A DNA stretch of 64,000 nt. Origin: JBPRGH01 sp051418055. GTDB taxonomy: Bacteria; Bacteroidota; Bacteroidia; Cytophagales; Cyclobacteriaceae. The notes below the pieces were generated by a model. That model was not told where the DNA came from and did not search any database. It saw nothing but the letters and a program-made list of their open reading frames with translations. The position numbers and the translations under genes were made by a program. Location of the stretch: the NCBI GenBank assembly GCA_051418055.1, contig JBPRGH010000010.1, forward strand, positions 1 to 64,000, written 5' to 3'. Each line of letters begins with the position of its first letter. Position 1 is the stretch's first letter. Below, piece after piece: positions 61,445 to 64,000 of the stretch.

Positions 61445-61584
61445 GTGTCTATTAGTTGGCTTTGTTGATACTAATGTAGAGCGTATTAGTTAAAATATAA
61501 ACACCGACTCGGTCAACGACCACTTTAACAGATTAACTGCAATAATTCAGGATCAGTTGTTTAGAAAGTTAAATACTATTTTGC

Positions 61585-62733
61585 CTAATATCCTTGTAAA
61601 TCGAAATTTTCACTGTCAATCATGGTTACCGGCTTGCCCATTTTCTTTTGTATTACTTTAAAATGATGCTGTTCTTCGGGAGAAATTAAAGAAATAGCTT
61701 CCCCAACAGAACCAGCTCGCCCTGTTCTTCCGATGCGGTGAATATAATCTTTTGGAGAGCGGGGTAACTCATAATTAATAACATGTGGCAAGAATTCAAT
61801 ATCTATTCCTCTGGAAAGCAGGTCTGTTGTTACTAATACCGGAAGTTTTCCTTCCTTAAAGTTTTTTAAAGCTTTTGTCCTGGCACCCTGGCTTTTTTTG
61901 CTGTGGATAGCTTCAGCACTTACACCATTTTTCCGAAGCTTTTCGGTTACAGTATCTGCCTTATGTAAAGATGAAGTAAAAACCAGCACCTGCTTTAGAT
62001 CATGGGTTTTAATTAAATATCGCAATAAAGGACCTTTCTTCTCCTGGGGCACAAAATAAGCCAATTGCCTGATCAGGTCAATATCTTCAGCTTCTGATCC
62101 TGATTCTATTTTAATTACAACAGGATCATGCAGTAAAAGCTCCTTAATATGCTGGACATCTTTGCTGAGTGTTGCAGAGAACAACAGGTTTTGGCGCTTT
62201 TCAGGCAAAAGTTTAAAAACACGGTCCATCTCTTCCTTAAAACCGAGATTAAGCATTTTATCAGCTTCATCCAGGACAAGAGTATCAATATCTGATAAAT
62301 GAACTGCTTTTGATCCAACCAGCTCCAGTAGCCTTCCCGGAGTAGCAACTAAAATATTGGTGCCATATAAACCTTTCATCTGTGGGTTAATAGATACACC
62401 ACCGTATACGGCAAATGACTTTATATCATCAGGAAGGGCTGATCCAAAAAGTTTGAAAACCTCCCACACCTGAATAGCCAGTTCACGTGTAGGCACCATA
62501 ACCAATGCATTAATGTGCCTGCTTTTATCGACAATCTTACCCTGTAAATTATTTAATATGGGAAGAGCATAGCTTGCCGTTTTGCCCGACCCTGTTTTAG
62601 CAATGCCTAAAATATCCTTACCTTTCAATATAGCAGGGATAGCTTCTTGCTGTATTGGATAAGGCTTAGTATATCCATTTGCTTCCAGTGTTTTTAATAA
62701 AGATGAATGTAAACCTAATGAAGTAAAAGACAT
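61585..62733 (-). CDS. DEAD-box ATP-dependent RNA helicase
   Basis: A 382-residue cytoplasmic helicase comprising just the two RecA-like cores. Motifs: PYPIQQEAIPAIL (Q), AKTGSGKT (45-52), PTRELA, TPGRLL, DEAD (152-155), SAT, VTTDLLSRGIDI and HRIGRTGRAG. It lacks the basic tail of RhlE or CsdA types, so it resembles minimal RhlB/DeaD-like helicases. It likely unwinds structured RNA during ribosome assembly or in the cold. Monocistronic. Confidence 0.95.
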   Translation of the reverse strand: MSFTSLGLHSSLLKTLEANGYTKPYPIQQEAIPAILKGKDILGIAKTGSGKTASYALPILNNLQGKIVDKSRHINALVMVPTRELAIQVWEVFKLFGSALPDDIKSFAVYGGVSINPQMKGLYGTNILVATPGRLLELVGSKAVHLSDIDTLVLDEADKMLNLGFKEEMDRVFKLLPEKRQNLLFSATLSKDVQHIKELLLHDPVVIKIESGSEAEDIDLIRQLAYFVPQEKKGPLLRYLIKTHDLKQVLVFTSSLHKADTVTEKLRKNGVSAEAIHSKKSQGARTKALKNFKEGKLPVLVTTDLLSRGIDIEFLPHVINYELPRSPKDYIHRIGRTGRAGSVGEAISLISPEEQHHFKVIQKKMGKPVTMIDSENFDLQGY

Positions 62734-62818
62734 GTCGAGAGGTTAAGGGAATTAAGAGAGTTTTATGGATACAAAGGTATTGATAAATAATATTATTGGT
62801 CTTATTATAAACACCCTA

Positions 62819-64000
62819 CTATACCTGCTTTATTTGCTTTTTGCCTCTGCCTATAAATATGGTAAACATAACAATTACACCCATTATCTCTAATCTTCCA
62901 ACCCACATAACCATACTTAGGATCCATTTGGCGGATGTAGGTAATTGATGTCCAGTTACTCCGGAACTTAAACCTACATTATTTAATGCCGAATTAACCT
63001 CAAATAGTATTTCATAAAAATTATATTGACCATACAGTATGTGGGAAAGCATAAAAGTACCAGCAGTAAGGATAATAATCCATACAAACAGTAGTATGGC
63101 AGCCAGTCTAATTTTTAAGAATGCTTCTTCATTTTCGATCTGTTTACCGTTATATGTTAATTTAAACCTAAATTCTTCTTTATCAGGAGTAATGGCTTGC
63201 CTAACGTTTTCTTTCATTATTTTAATTAACCATGCTATACGTTGTGTTTTTAACCCACCGGTTGTCGAGCTTGAATTACCACCTAAAAACATTGCAATTA
63301 GCAGAGGAAATAAAAACAAAGCGGGCCACTCGGAAAGAGCGACAGAGTTAAAGCCACAGGTACCCAAAGCAGAAGTTGTCTGAAAAAAAACATCCACCGC
63401 GCTTGCTTCACTATTTGCTATGAATGAGAGGGTGATAATTAAAATAAAAAAGATTACAAAATATCTTAACTGGGTTTGCTCCAATAATCTTTTAAAATTT
63501 CTATTTACAAGTAACACATGGATTTTGAAGCTAAAAGACCCTAAAAGGATAATGGGAACAGCAGCCCATTTTATTCTTTCATCGTAACCAGTGAAACTAT
63601 CTTTAGTTATTGAGAAGCCTCCGGTGGATATACCCGTGATCCCGTGGTTAATCGATTCCCACAAGGGCATACCTACAAGAAAAAAAACAGTGACGGATAA
63701 AAAAGTATAAGCAATATATATCCATAATATCTTTATTATTTTCTTTTTTGGATCATCATATTCACTTTTCCACCCCATTGCCTCTGATTGATATAGGCTC
63801 TCACTGCTATGTGCTGTATCAAGTATTACTACTGCAAGAAAAATAATTCCCAGGCCACCAACCCATTCTGTAATTGAACGCCACCACTGGATTGAATGAG
63901 GAATCATACTGGGATCATCAAGCATTGTGAGTCCGGTGCCTGTAAACCCGGACATTGATTCAAAAAAGGAATTGTGGAAATTGGCAAAAATGGCCATCTG
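62819..64000 (-). CDS. TrkH/KtrB-type potassium transporter, N-terminus outside the window
   Basis: At least 392 residues of the C-terminal part of a membrane K+ uptake protein; the frame stays open to the right end, so the start is not in the window. P-loop filter segments are seen: ESMSGFTGTGLTML (second), GITGISTGGFSITKD, TTSALGTCGFNSVALSEW and ALNNVGLSSGVTG. GGNSSSTTGGLKTQRIAWLI and the SKRK-like basic end are usual. It works with a TrkA/KtrA gating ring not seen here. Downstream is the DEAD-box gene on the same strand, 85 bases away. Confidence 0.93.
   Translation of the reverse strand, partial: QMAIFANFHNSFFESMSGFTGTGLTMLDDPSMIPHSIQWWRSITEWVGGLGIIFLAVVILDTAHSSESLYQSEAMGWKSEYDDPKKKIIKILWIYIAYTFLSVTVFFLVGMPLWESINHGITGISTGGFSITKDSFTGYDERIKWAAVPIILLGSFSFKIHVLLVNRNFKRLLEQTQLRYFVIFFILIITLSFIANSEASAVDVFFQTTSALGTCGFNSVALSEWPALFLFPLLIAMFLGGNSSSTTGGLKTQRIAWLIKIMKENVRQAITPDKEEFRFKLTYNGKQIENEEAFLKIRLAAILLFVWIIILTAGTFMLSHILYGQYNFYEILFEVNSALNNVGLSSGVTGHQLPTSAKWILSMVMWVGRLEIMGVIVMFTIFIGRGKKQIKQV

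Noticed and set aside
1..64000. rRNA, tRNA, prophage or replication origin
   Set aside because: I read the gaps for tRNA-like cloverleaf ends, rRNA words, phage genes and DnaA-box clusters and saw none that I could support.

Overview
The window looks like a chromosomal segment of a Bacteroidota bacterium, most likely of the Cytophagales type. Supporting signs are many Cys-lipobox lipoproteins, a large tricorn-type S41 peptidase, M14 peptidases, a lamin-tail/FlgD-like surface protein of the kind handled by type IX secretion, promoter-like TAnnTTTG boxes, weak Shine-Dalgarno signals and AT-rich genes. No rRNA, tRNA, CRISPR array, integrase or intact transposase was seen.

About 1-25 kb is an accessory, repeat-laden and decaying region. 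It holds an AAA_14 ATPase between ~100-bp direct repeats, lipoproteins, a DUF559 endonuclease-fold gene between ~105-bp direct repeats, a PQQ-type propeller, a small restriction-like group (a ScoMcrA-like sulfur-binding HNH protein and a frameshifted second HNH gene), a MATE exporter, a Xre/RES toxin-antitoxin pair, a MORN-type protein, a DUF433/DUF5615 toxin-antitoxin pair, and an RsbQ-like hydrolase (frameshifted) beside a PAS histidine kinase with a damaged ATP-lid motif. Five gene remnants and at least seven dispersed repeat families fill the gaps.

About 25-28.6 kb carries one tricorn-type protease. From 28.6 to 35 kb lies the most interesting block. A 1127-residue secreted protein has a C-terminal GH19/lysozyme-like domain and is followed on the same strand by three small genes, two of them with signal peptides. 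The small genes are separated by copies of a composite repeat with two tandem hairpins. The arrangement resembles a polymorphic toxin followed by an array of immunity-like cassettes.

About 35-64 kb is mostly ordinary chromosome. It has a second DUF559 gene, an operon of THUMP-like methyltransferase and phosphofructokinase, asd, a surface protein, isoaspartyl peptidase, an OmpA/TPR/PD40 protein, an operon of DksA-like/ScpB/pseudouridine synthase, mutS, a quinone-reductase-like enzyme, an M14 peptidase, a DUF1080 protein, two tandem paralogous outer-membrane lipoproteins, an ABC permease, a second M14 peptidase, a membrane protein, a DEAD-box helicase and the C-terminal part of a TrkH/KtrB potassium transporter cut by the window end.

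All family names come from reading motifs by eye; no database search was run.
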